Position numbers and translations under genes: made by a program
Shown here: piece by piece, positions 1 through 6,332 of the stretch
Layout: each line of letters opens with the position of its first letter
Numbering within the stretch: the stretch's first letter is position 1
NCBI GenBank assembly: GCA_022722495.1
Contig: JAIJLI010000026.1
Span: forward strand, 1-12,598
Direction of reading: 5' to 3'
DNA from: Dialister sp.
Lineage (GTDB): Bacteria > Bacillota > Negativicutes > Veillonellales > Dialisteraceae
Length of the DNA: 12,598 nucleotides
The notes under the pieces: model-generated
The model's input: only the letters and a program-made list of their open reading frames with translations
The model's database searches: none
What the model was told of the DNA's origin: nothing

Positions 1-238
1 GAGACGCCATTTCGAACGAAGTGAGATGAGGGGGCTACGTAGCGGTATTGCATGAAAGTGTTGGAATATCGATAGCATCGGACTATTCAACATAGCACGA
101 TATACCGCTGGCATGCCCCCTATTGCCTTCGGCACTTCCCCCGAAGGGGGAAGCAAGACATTACGTAGCTAACGATTTCCTTAACTTAATAGCCTTCCCC
201 TTGAGGGGAAGGCGCAGCGAAGGGGCGGATAGGGCACT
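1..238. repeat. Back-to-back palindromic intergenic repeats
   Basis: No credible gene is present. The stretch is built of inverted repeats. CTTCCCCC at 135-142 pairs with GGGGGAAG at 146-153 across a GAA loop, and GCCTTCCCC at 192-200 pairs with GGGGAAGGC at 205-213 across TTGA. AGCGGTAT near 48 pairs with ATACCGCT near 103-110. Two modules appear to abut around 165-193. The 25 bases at 169-193 recur inverted and identical at 12411-12435, just outside a palindromic element at the other end of the window, so this is a dispersed family. The short reading frame on the minus strand here (161-352) is a translation of the palindromes and is not supported as a gene. Confidence 0.7.
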
Positions 239-537
239 GGCGGTATGAAAGTGCGCGAGGAAATGCGTATCAAGCAGGCGATTTACGGCAGCAGCCAAGC
301 GCCTGTTTTGTAAATGGCGATGCCCGAAAATGGCATTCAAGTCACCAGTCACTCAAGGCTCCTAATCCCTAGTGACTAGTCACCACTCACTCCCGTTCTC
401 TGGTCATTTACCATGACAGGATTATGAATGATAATATCCATGTTGAAAATATGATAATACGTGCTTTCTTATGAAATAAAAATCATGAAATATACTCTCA
501 TATGACTGAATTTATATCAATTTTCACCTATTTTATC
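239..537. other. Gene-free stretch, AT-rich in its right half
   Basis: No reading frame with a ribosome binding site or a recognisable product is visible. The left part (about 340-390) carries degenerate short repeats of the type CTAGTGACTAGTCACC and CTAATCCCTAG. Related forms occur at 3736-3782 and 8977-8997. Positions 420-537 are AT-rich and lead into the promoter of the amino-acid permease; they could hold upstream promoter elements or a regulator site, but no clear operator is seen. Confidence 0.5.
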
Positions 538-566
538 TTGCCATGCACCCTTATTTTGTATAAAAT
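538..566 (+). promoter_or_regulatory. Probable sigma-A type promoter of the permease
   Basis: TTGCCA at 538-543 and TAAAAT at 561-566 are separated by 17 bases, close to the TTGACA/TATAAT consensus, within AT-rich DNA. This predicts a start near 573 and a leader of about 165 nt before the permease start codon at 739. Confidence 0.55.
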
Positions 567-572
567 ATTAGT

Positions 573-738
573 TGCGTTATTACTTAGCCTCATTCGCATA
601 TGCAGGAATGGGAAGCACATTTCTGAAAGTAGATGAAGAAAGGAAAGCGGTTATGTCGGGAGAGGGGATCCACTCTCCGGCGGGGCAGTCTCAGCTGCCG
701 GACTTGGGATCATCAGGACTTGCTAGGAGGAAAGAATT
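573..738 (+). promoter_or_regulatory. Structured 5' leader of the permease mRNA, class not recognised
   Basis: The predicted leader is long and, near the gene, GC-rich. GGAGAG at 659-664 pairs with CTCTCC at 673-678, and GGCAG at 684-688 pairs with CTGCC at 695-699. The octamer-like string TGGGATC (705-711) could pair with GATCC in the first loop (668-672), which would give an alternative fold. The ribosome binding site AGGAGG (725-730) follows directly. I compared it from memory with lysine, glycine, SAM, guanidine and T-box leaders and could not fit it to any: the TGGNACC T-box signature is absent. Regulation of permease translation by this leader is an inference only. Confidence 0.3.
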
Positions 739-2157
739 ATGGAAGACAAAGAACAGGAAATGCATGAAAACCTGGAACGCGGCCTGAAAAACAGACATAT
801 CCAGCTCATCGGCCTTGGCGGTGCGATCGGCGTCGGTCTGTTTCTGGGCTCGGCGACTGCGATCGAACTTGCCGGCCCATCGGTACTCTTGACGTATGTC
901 ATCGGCGGCATTGCGATTTATTTCATCATGCGTGCGCTCGGTGAGCTCTCCGTCGCCTACCCGGTCTCCGGGGCCTTCAGTGCGCATGCGGCACGTTTCT
1001 TAGGCCCGAAATGGGGCTATCTCACCGGCTGGACGTACTGGTACATGTGGATGGTCACCTGTATGGCCGAGCTCACTGCCGTCGGGATATACATGAATTT
1101 CTGGTATCCGGACCTGCCGCAGTGGCTGTCAGCACTCGTAGCACTTGTCATCATGACCGTGGTGAATTTCATCGCCGTCTCTGCCTATGGCGAGTTTGAA
1201 TTCTGGTTTGCCCTCGTGAAGATCTGCACCATCATTTTCATGATCATCAGCGGCATCGGCATGATCGTCTTCGGCATCGGCAATGGCGGCATTGCGACCG
1301 GCATCGCAAACCTTTGGCAGAACGGCGGCTTCTTCCCGAATGGGTTTTCCGGCACCCTGATGGCACTTGTCATGGTCATGTATTCCTATCTTGGCATCGA
1401 GATCATCGGCGTCACTGCCGGTGAAGCGCATGATCCGAAGTCCACCATCAAGAAAGCCATCGATGAAGTCTTCTGGCGTATCCTTATTTTCTATGTGCTT
1501 TCTCTTGGTGTCATCATGTCCATCTACCCATGGAATGAGATCGGACACATGGGATCCCCATTTGTTGTGACCTTTGAAAAATTCGGCATTACCGGCGCAG
1601 CGGATATTATCAATATCGTCGTCATCACGGCGGTACTCTCTTCCTGCAACAGCGGGATCTTCAGCTCCGGCCGTATGCTCTACAATCTGTCCCTGCAGGG
1701 GAATGCACCTGCCTGCTTCCAGACGCTGAACCGTCATCGTCTGCCGTGGGTTGGCATTCTTTTCTCCGCAGCGATCCTGCTTGTCGCTGTCGGTCTGAAC
1801 TATGTCATGCCGGCCGAGCTTTTCGTTTACGTCACCAGCGTCGGTTCCTTCGGGGCGCTCTGGACTTGGTTCGTCATCCTGCGCACCCAGCAGAAATTCC
1901 GTGCCTCTCTCTCGGAAGAAGAAAAGGCGAAGCTTACGTACAAGATGCCGTGGGCTCCTTACTCTGGCTATATCACCATGGCCTTCCTTGCCTGCGTAGT
2001 CGTAGCTTCTGCCTTCCGTGAGGATACGAGAGTCGCTCTCTATGTCACTCCGGTCTGGTTCCTTCTTCTTTTCATCGGCTATCGTTTCGTCGATCGCGGA
2101 AATCGTGCCGGCGGAGCCAAAGTCGTGGATGCCGTCAAGGCGACTGTGAATCGATAA
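739..2157 (+). CDS. Amino-acid permease, AAT family (APC superfamily)
   Basis: A 472-residue integral membrane transporter, expected to import an amino acid with a cation in the cytoplasmic membrane. The N-terminus has the family hallmark RGLKNRHIQLIGLGGAIGVG at about residues 14-33, followed by GLFLGSA and GELSVAYPVSGAF. Further family landmarks are FWFALVKI near 155, GIEIIGVTAGEAHDPKS near 220-236 and SSCNSGIFSSGRMLYNL near 300. About twelve hydrophobic segments can be counted, and the length is typical for the family. The start is set by AGGAGG at 725-730, eight bases upstream of ATG. It is monocistronic by appearance: own promoter, leader and terminator. AAT members carry lysine, proline, GABA, aromatic amino acids, asparagine and others, and the sequence alone does not settle the substrate. 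Confidence 0.93.
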   Translation: MEDKEQEMHENLERGLKNRHIQLIGLGGAIGVGLFLGSATAIELAGPSVLLTYVIGGIAIYFIMRALGELSVAYPVSGAFSAHAARFLGPKWGYLTGWTYWYMWMVTCMAELTAVGIYMNFWYPDLPQWLSALVALVIMTVVNFIAVSAYGEFEFWFALVKICTIIFMIISGIGMIVFGIGNGGIATGIANLWQNGGFFPNGFSGTLMALVMVMYSYLGIEIIGVTAGEAHDPKSTIKKAIDEVFWRILIFYVLSLGVIMSIYPWNEIGHMGSPFVVTFEKFGITGAADIINIVVITAVLSSCNSGIFSSGRMLYNLSLQGNAPACFQTLNRHRLPWVGILFSAAILLVAVGLNYVMPAELFVYVTSVGSFGALWTWFVILRTQQKFRASLSEEEKAKLTYKMPWAPYSGYITMAFLACVVVASAFREDTRVALYVTPVWFLLLFIGYRFVDRGNRAGGAKVVDAVKATVNR

Positions 2158-2163
2158 TGTACG

Positions 2164-2194
2164 CCCCCGATCGAATTTCTCGGTCGGGGGTTTT
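2164..2194 (+). terminator. Intrinsic terminator of the permease gene
   Basis: CCCCCGATCGA (2164-2174) pairs with TCGGTCGGGGG (2180-2190), with one G-U pair and a five-base loop, followed by TTTT. It lies seven bases after the permease stop codon. Confidence 0.85.
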
Positions 2195-2295
2195 CTATGG
2201 AGGTGAAAGGAGATCAGCAGCCGGGAGTCCCTTCGCAGAACGCCTCCTTTGGATGGCTTCAAAGCGTCTCTCCTGATTTATGATGGCTTTTCGGC

Positions 2296-2324
2296 TTGAC
2301 ATTTTTCTCATCATCCGATACAAT
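2296..2324 (+). promoter_or_regulatory. Strong consensus promoter for the T-box leader
   Basis: TTGACA at 2296-2301 and TACAAT at 2319-2324 with a 17-base spacer, one mismatch from the sigma-A consensus. The predicted start near 2331 gives a leader of about 415 nt before the substrate-binding protein gene at 2746, matching the span of the T-box RNA. Confidence 0.8.
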
Positions 2325-2517
2325 AAGCACATATTACAAAAGTGCTGATGGAAAAAAGTACGTATTTCTGATTTTTCACAGAGAGCCGGGAATGCTGGGA
2401 AACGGTAAATAGGAAATAGGGAAGTTCTTTCCTGAACTGCATGACTGAAATCGAAGTAGGTCTTGCCGGGGTGGCTTGCGTTAAGGAGCCGAGAGTTGAT
2501 CTGATGAAGATGAATGA

Positions 2518-2560
2518 GGGTGGTACCACGGAGAATCCGTCCCTTGGTACCACCCTTTTT
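2518..2560 (+). terminator. First T-box terminator
   Basis: GGGTGGTACCA (2518-2528) pairs perfectly with TGGTACCACCC (2545-2555) and is followed by five T. The stem swallows the first TGGTACC bulge sequence, so it is mutually exclusive with antiterminator 1. Confidence 0.85.
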
Positions 2561-2604
2561 GTATTCCTTAGATAAATTGGGTGGTACCGCGATGAGTCCC
2601 CGTC

Positions 2605-2635
2605 GTCCCTTGCTGAGTATAGCAAGGGACTTTTT
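2605..2635 (+). terminator. Second T-box terminator
   Basis: GTCCCTTGCT (2605-2614) pairs perfectly with AGCAAGGGAC (2621-2630) across a six-base loop, then five T. It uses the GTCCC strand that antiterminator 2 needs, so the two folds compete in the usual T-box way. Confidence 0.85.
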
Positions 2636-2745
2636 GATTGGGTGACGAGAAGCGGCGCGGCCATAGAAAGAAGCGCGTAAATCTCTGTCACGCAGAATCA
2701 TATTTCTGAAAGCAGCATGGTAGAAAAGTAGAAAGGAATATCATC

Positions 2746-3735
2746 ATGAACAAATGGGTAAAAGCAGGGATCATCGCAGTATTGGCAGGAATGACACTGA
2801 TCTATGGAGGATGTGGCGGTAATTCGGCAGGGAGCAGTAAGACTTCCGGCAAGAAACAGGTCGCAGTCGTGCAGATCATGCAGCATGGTTCGCTGGATGC
2901 AGCCAATCAAGGGATGATCGATGGGCTGAAGGATAAAGGCTATGGACCGGACAAGGTCGAAGTCGATCAGCAGAATGCACAGGGCGATCAGTCGAATCTG
3001 AAGAGCATCACGGCACGTTTCAAGAGCAATAAGCCGGACATCATTTTCGGGATCTCTACTCCGGCAACGCAGGCGGTAGCCAATGAGATCAAAGATATTC
3101 CGATCGTCGGCTGTGCCATCACCGACTTTGAGACCGCGAAGCTCGTCAAATCGAATCAGAAGCCGGAAACGAATGTCACCGGCGTCAATGACCGTGGTCC
3201 GGTCGAAAAGCAGGTAGATATGGGCAAAGTCTTCCTGCCGAATGCCAAGACCATGGGGCTGCTTTACTGCTCGAGTGAAGTAAACAGTGAGATCCAGGCG
3301 AACCAGGCGAAGAAGCATGCTGCTTCCATTGGCCTTTCTGTCGTAGAAAAAACGGTTTCCTCTGTGAATGATATCCAGCAGGTCGCAGAATCCATGGTAG
3401 GGCAGGTCGACTTCATCTATGTCCCGACGGACAATGTTCTCGCTTCTTCCATTCCGACCCTTGTCAAAGTGACAGACCCGGCTAAGATCCCGGTCCTCGT
3501 CGGCGCTGACAACATGGCCAGAGACGGAGCGCTCGCCTCTCTCTCTGTAGATTTCTATAAATCGGGCGTCCAGGCCGGCCACATGGCGGCCCAGATCTTG
3601 GATGGAAAGATCAAGCCGGAAGAAACTCCGGTTGAGGATCCGGAAGTCTATGAGGTCATCATCAATAAGAAAAATGCGGAGATCCTTGGTATTAAGATTC
3701 CGGATGAATACAAGAATGCCACGATGGTGGACTAG
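2746..3735 (+). CDS. ABC transporter substrate-binding lipoprotein, TrpX-like family (copy 1)
   Basis: A 329-residue binding protein of the ABC_sub_bind type (Pfam PF04392), whose known members include the tryptophan-binding TrpX. Residues 1-22 are a lipoprotein signal (basic NKWVK, hydrophobic core) ending in YGG-C23, so the mature protein should be lipid-anchored on the outer face of the cytoplasmic membrane. Family-like strings include VVQIMQHGSLDAAN, NAQGDQSNLKSI, STPATQA, CSSEVNSE, VNDIQQVAES and YVPTDN, spread over two lobes. AAAGGAA lies before the ATG. The T-box leader upstream says its expression responds to one uncharged tRNA, hence an amino-acid ligand is likely. The UGGU bulge makes a tRNA with base A73 more likely than Trp. 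The usual permease and ATPase partner genes do not follow; instead there is a repeat island and then a paralogue. The ligand is not determined. Confidence 0.9.
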   Translation: MNKWVKAGIIAVLAGMTLIYGGCGGNSAGSSKTSGKKQVAVVQIMQHGSLDAANQGMIDGLKDKGYGPDKVEVDQQNAQGDQSNLKSITARFKSNKPDIIFGISTPATQAVANEIKDIPIVGCAITDFETAKLVKSNQKPETNVTGVNDRGPVEKQVDMGKVFLPNAKTMGLLYCSSEVNSEIQANQAKKHAASIGLSVVEKTVSSVNDIQQVAESMVGQVDFIYVPTDNVLASSIPTLVKVTDPAKIPVLVGADNMARDGALASLSVDFYKSGVQAGHMAAQILDGKIKPEETPVEDPEVYEVIINKKNAEILGIKIPDEYKNATMVD

Positions 3736-3785
3736 GGATGAGTAGCTAGGGATTAGGGATTGGGAGTGACTGGTGACTGGGATTC
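3736..3785. repeat. Short degenerate tandem repeats TAGGGAT / GTGACTG
   Basis: Directly after the stop codon, TAGGGAT-type units (near 3733, 3747 and 3754) and GTGACTGGTGACTGG (3767-3781) form low-complexity DNA. The same motifs occur in reverse near 340-390 and again near 8977-8997. No terminator for the preceding gene is seen here. Confidence 0.5.
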
Positions 3786-3789
3786 GCCG

Positions 3790-4105
3790 GCATCGTCATC
3801 CCGAGCGTAGCCGAGGGATCTTTACTGCACTGCGGGAATCAGCGTGTATGCGCAGAGGGAAAACGATGTCCTGGTGCTGCCTCACATCAGACGATGTGCG
3901 TTCTGCAATAAAGATCGAGGGCTACGCTAGGGAAACACTGATTAAATCGTTGTCAGATTTTACTCTTGAAATTTTATACATGGCGAGGAATAACCTGACG
4001 CGAATAGCGAGCTATTTAAGGAAGGTTATGACGAAGCCATGCATAAAATTTCTTGTGGAATCTGACTCTGCGATTTAGTCAGCGTTTCCCTAGAAATGAC
4101 GATGC
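3790..4105. repeat. Inverted-repeat element of the 'HPERSRGI' type, split by an insertion
   Basis: The left arm at 3790-3829 (GCATCGTCATCCCGAGCGTA and onward) is matched inverted by a right arm in two pieces: 3904-3928 (TGCAATAAAGATC...GGCTACGCT) and 4092-4105 (AGAAATGACGATGC). The gap between the pieces is exactly the TA-flanked palindrome at 3930-4090. Translation of the left arm gives the peptide HPERSRGI, which I know as a frequent spurious product of intergenic repeats in many bacteria. The 101-codon frame from 3773 to 4078 runs through both elements and ends inside the palindrome; it has no ribosome binding site worth trusting and is not annotated as a gene. Confidence 0.65.
3930..4090. 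mobile_element. Palindromic MITE-like element, copy 1
   Basis: About 161 bp, starting GGGAAACACTGATTAAATCG and ending with the near-complement CGATTTAGTCAGCGTTTCCC (18 of 20 positions match). Inverted similarity continues inward through AAATTTTATnCATGGC to AATAGC near the centre, so the RNA or single strand would fold into one long hairpin. TA at 3928-3929 and TA at 4091-4092 flank it, as expected for a TA target duplication. It lies inside the right arm of another repeat, which independently marks the insertion boundaries. It encodes no protein, so any movement would need a transposase from elsewhere. A second copy lies at 12435-12594. Confidence 0.72.
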
Positions 4106-4121
4106 GCACGAAGCGCTATCA

Positions 4122-4250
4122 AAACTCCGCGGCGCTTCTGATTTTTTATGCGCCGCACCATCATTCCTAATTTCTCATTCGAGCAAAGCTTTTATTCATA
4201 ATCAAGGGACAGCACGTCCTCGGGGCTAACCCTGAACCTTGAACCCCATA
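4122..4250 (+). repeat. GC-rich hairpin repeat, copy A, with its flanking block
   Basis: GCGGCGC (4129-4135) pairs with GCGCCGC (4150-4156); the sequence continues GCACCA. After a unique stretch, the block from about 4198 (TAATCAAGGGACAGCACG, then GGGGCTAACCCTGAACC) recurs at about 9116-9160 in the gap before divIVA, where the hairpin also recurs. The block ends with CCTTGAACCCC, whose TTGAAC could act as a -35 element for the next gene. Confidence 0.6.
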
Positions 4251-4283
4251 TAGTATTGTATAAATAAAAGAAGGCAACATAAG

Positions 4284-5264
4284 ATGAAAAACTGGATGAA
4301 ATGCAGTATAGCGGCCGCGCTCGCAGCGGCGGCCCTGATCTCCGGCGGTTGTGGTGGACAGAGCGGAGAGGCCTCGGGCAAGATCAAGATCGGTGTCGTA
4401 CAGATCGTGCAGCATGGCTCACTCGATGAGGCCAATAGAGGCTTCGTCGATGCATTGAAGGAGCGCGGCTATGGCCCTGATAAGGTCGAGATCGAGCAGG
4501 AAAATGCACAGGGCGATCAGTCGAATCTGAAGACCATCGTTTCCAGGTTCAAAGCAGAGAAGCAGAAGCTGATCTGTGCCATCGCGACACCGGCGGCGCA
4601 GGCAGCAGCGAATGAGATCAAGGACATTCCGATCGTCGGTACTGCGATCACTGACTATACCAGTGCAAAGCTGGTACAGAATGATGAGAGACCCGGCGGT
4701 AACGTGACCGGAGTCAGTGATTTCGCAGCCATGGATGCCCAGATGGAGCTTGCTGCCAAGCTCATCCCGCAGGCGAAGCATGTCGGCCTCATCTACTGCT
4801 CGAGCGAAGTGAACAGCGAAGTGCAGGCGAACCAGATGAAGGACTACTGCAAGAAACATGGTCTTGCCGTCGAAGAACGTACGGTGAACAATGTCAATGA
4901 TATCCAGCAGGTGGCGGAGTCACTCATCGGTAAGGTAGACTACATCTACGTCCCGACGGATAACACGCTGGCTTCTTCCATTCCGACACTGATGAAGATC
5001 ACGGATGCGAATAAGATCCCCGTCATCGTCGGGGCGGACATCATGGCGAAGGACGGTGCGCTTGCAGCGCTCTCGGTCGATTACTATCGCCTCGGCAAGC
5101 AGACAGGAGAACTGGCGGCGGATATCCTCGATGGCAAGGTCAAGCCGGAGACGTCTCCGATCCAGCACCAAAAAGACTATACCATCGTCATCAATAAGCA
5201 GGATGCGGAGATCCTGGGGCTGACGATTCCGGAGGAGATCGCAAAGAAAGCGAATATGGTATAA
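4284..5264 (+). CDS. ABC transporter substrate-binding lipoprotein, TrpX-like family (copy 2)
   Basis: A 326-residue paralogue of the protein at 2746-3735. The two align along their whole length with few gaps and look roughly 60 percent identical by eye, sharing QHGSLD, GYGPDKVE, NAQGDQSNLK, NEIKDIPIVG, CSSEVNSE, NDIQQVAES, YVPTDN, LASSIPTL and KDGALA or its close form. The lipoprotein signal ends in SGG-C23. Positions that differ (such as FETAKLVKSN against YTSAKLVQND, and DRGPVEKQVDMG against DFAAMDAQMELA) could alter the ligand. AAGAAGG lies nine bases before ATG. No T-box precedes it: the gap holds repeats, with TATAAA at about 4257-4262 as a possible weak -10. It has its own terminator. 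No permease or ATPase gene follows, so it must use components encoded elsewhere or serve another role. Confidence 0.9.
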   Translation: MKNWMKCSIAAALAAAALISGGCGGQSGEASGKIKIGVVQIVQHGSLDEANRGFVDALKERGYGPDKVEIEQENAQGDQSNLKTIVSRFKAEKQKLICAIATPAAQAAANEIKDIPIVGTAITDYTSAKLVQNDERPGGNVTGVSDFAAMDAQMELAAKLIPQAKHVGLIYCSSEVNSEVQANQMKDYCKKHGLAVEERTVNNVNDIQQVAESLIGKVDYIYVPTDNTLASSIPTLMKITDANKIPVIVGADIMAKDGALAALSVDYYRLGKQTGELAADILDGKVKPETSPIQHQKDYTIVINKQDAEILGLTIPEEIAKKANMV

Positions 5265-5276
5265 GAAACAAGTGAT

Positions 5277-5314
5277 AAAAGCCTCGATGGCTCAGATGAG
5301 CTGTCGGGGCTTTT
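5277..5314 (+). terminator. Intrinsic terminator of the second binding-protein gene
   Basis: A 17-pair stem begins AAAAGCCTCGATGGCTC (5277-5293) and closes with GAGCTGTCGGGGCTTTT (5298-5314), loop AGAT, with three G-U pairs and no mismatch. The A and T ends make it potentially active on both strands. Confidence 0.88.
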
Positions 5315-5557
5315 GCGTATGCGGTTGATAAGGTCAAAAGGCTATGCAGAGGCTTCATCGCGGCGATGCCGGAAGCGGTAGGTCAGGAAACGCTGATCCG
5401 GTCATCGCCATATGCCTTTTCCTGCCGTATTTCGTCATGGCCTTCCTTACATGGAAGGATGGGATCGCTTTCTGTCAGTCAGGAGTCACCGTGCATTCTT
5501 CGATCCCCGGTTCCCTTCCTCGTGAAGCCTTTTCTCTTTTTCCCTATGGATTTCTGT
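5315..5557. other. Gene-free stretch before the ylm operon
   Basis: No supported gene. A 76-codon frame on the + strand (5344-5574) lacks a good ribosome binding site and a recognisable product. No copy of the repeats seen in the other gaps is visible. The right end is a pyrimidine-rich tract leading into the -10 element at 5560. Confidence 0.5.
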
Positions 5558-5565
5558 GCTATAAT
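5557..5565 (+). promoter_or_regulatory. Extended -10 promoter of the ylmE-sepF operon
   Basis: TGC followed by TATAAT (5560-5565) is a perfect extended -10. The -35 position (5537-5542, TTTTTC) is poor, as is common when the TGn extension is present. Predicted start is near 5572, about 60 nt before the chosen ylmE start. Confidence 0.6.
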
Positions 5566-5630
5566 AAACCATGAGTATAACTATTTCTACCAGAAGAGCT
5601 ATGCTGAAACTACACAAAGAAGGCGGGGCT

Positions 5631-6320
5631 ATGTCAGAAATCAAAGAACGATTAGCTCATGTCATGGAGCGGATCGAAACAGCGCGGGAGAAGTCCCCGT
5701 ATCATCAGCAGGTCACGCTGGTGGCTGTAACGAAGTTCCATCCCATCAAAGACATGGAAGAAGCCATTTCTCTCGGTGTCACCCATGTAGGTGAGAACCG
5801 TGTCCAAGAAATGGAAGAAAAATACCAGGAGCTCTCGCTCCCGGTGACCTGGCATCTGCAGGGACATTTGCAGAAAAATAAAGTCAAAAAGGCAGTCGCT
5901 ATGGCAGATCTCATCCAGTCAGCGGATTCATTGTCCATTCTGCGGGAGATTGACAAGCGGGCGGCAGAGATCGATAAGGTGCAGGACGTACTCCTGGAGT
6001 TTAATATTTCCGGAGAAGAAAGCAAGACAGGTCTTTCACCAGATGACATGAAAATGGCGATCGATGAAGCGAAGTCGCTGTCTCATGTAAGGGTGCTCGG
6101 ATTGATGTGCATGGCACCGAATTATGAGGATGTGGAGATGACGCGTCCCGTCTTCCGCAAAGCCCACGAGATGTGGGAGGATATGAAAAAGCAGTTTCCC
6201 GAGGGACAGATTTCCATCCTGTCTATGGGAATGACCCATGATTTTGAACAGGCTATCGAAGAGGGAGCCACGATGGTACGTATCGGCACCGCGATCTTCG
6301 GCTCTCGCGTATACCGTTAG
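5631..6320 (+). CDS. ylmE: PLP-binding YggS/YlmE (PLPBP/PROSC) family protein
   Basis: A 229-residue cytoplasmic protein with the alanine-racemase-like barrel that holds pyridoxal phosphate and takes part in PLP and amino-acid homeostasis; no catalytic reaction is established for the family. LVAVTKF at residues 30-36 contains the expected PLP lysine (K35), followed by THVGENRVQEMEEKY, WHLQGHLQKNKVK, the family strings SGEESKTGL and SMGMTHDFEQAIEEGATMVRIGTAIFG, the last being the phosphate-binding end. An in-frame ATG at 5571 would add 20 residues, but the 5631 ATG has GAAGGCGGGG before it and gives the normal family N-terminus (MSEIKERL). The 5571 ATG also falls at the predicted transcription start. 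First gene of the ylm operon, 12 bases before sepF. Confidence 0.93.
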   Translation: MSEIKERLAHVMERIETAREKSPYHQQVTLVAVTKFHPIKDMEEAISLGVTHVGENRVQEMEEKYQELSLPVTWHLQGHLQKNKVKKAVAMADLIQSADSLSILREIDKRAAEIDKVQDVLLEFNISGEESKTGLSPDDMKMAIDEAKSLSHVRVLGLMCMAPNYEDVEMTRPVFRKAHEMWEDMKKQFPEGQISILSMGMTHDFEQAIEEGATMVRIGTAIFGSRVYR

Positions 6321-6332
6321 GAGGAGAAAGAA

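Larger units (their letters stand above)
2380..2635 (+). ncRNA. T-box leader RNA with two antiterminator/terminator units
   Basis: T-box RNAs read the charging state of one tRNA and let transcription continue when it is uncharged. The 5' domain begins with the usual AGAGAGCC (2380-2387), whose AGCC can pair with GGCT at 2473-2476, and includes a GCTGGGAA match to the conserved stem I motif (2394-2401) plus a distal AGGAAA/TTTCCT stem (2411-2416 with 2428-2433). Antiterminator 1 is AGGG-TGGTACC-ACGG...CCGT-CCCT at 2517-2544. Antiterminator 2 is GGG-TGGTACC-GCGA...TCGT-CCC at 2579-2609. Each is followed by its own terminator, with only about 18 nt between the first T-run and the second T-box, so there is no room for a second stem I. 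Both bulges read UGGU, predicting a tRNA with discriminator base A, which argues against tRNA-Trp. I could not assign the specifier codon with confidence; TGG (2472-2474), GTA (2456-2458) and ATC (2450-2452) are all possible on position alone. Confidence 0.88.

Noticed and set aside
161..352. 63-codon minus-strand frame
   Set aside because: It overlaps palindromic repeats, and its end lies in the GC-rich hairpin at 192-213; no ribosome site or family match.
655..738. Lysine, glycine or T-box riboswitch before the permease
   Set aside because: The conserved core strings of those classes, including TGGNACC of T-boxes, are not present; left as an unclassified leader.
1129..2262. 377-codon minus-strand frame opposite the permease
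   Set aside because: It is the antisense shadow of a strongly supported permease gene and its translation is low-complexity, rich in Asp and His, without family features.
3773..4078. 101-codon + strand frame beginning with an HPERSRGI-like peptide
   Set aside because: It runs through an inverted repeat and then a TA-flanked palindrome, has no convincing ribosome binding site, and HPERSRGI peptides are a well-known artefact of intergenic repeats.
5571..5630. Longer N-terminus for ylmE from the ATG at 5571
   Set aside because: That ATG sits at the predicted transcription start and has no ribosome binding site; 5631 has one and gives the normal family start.
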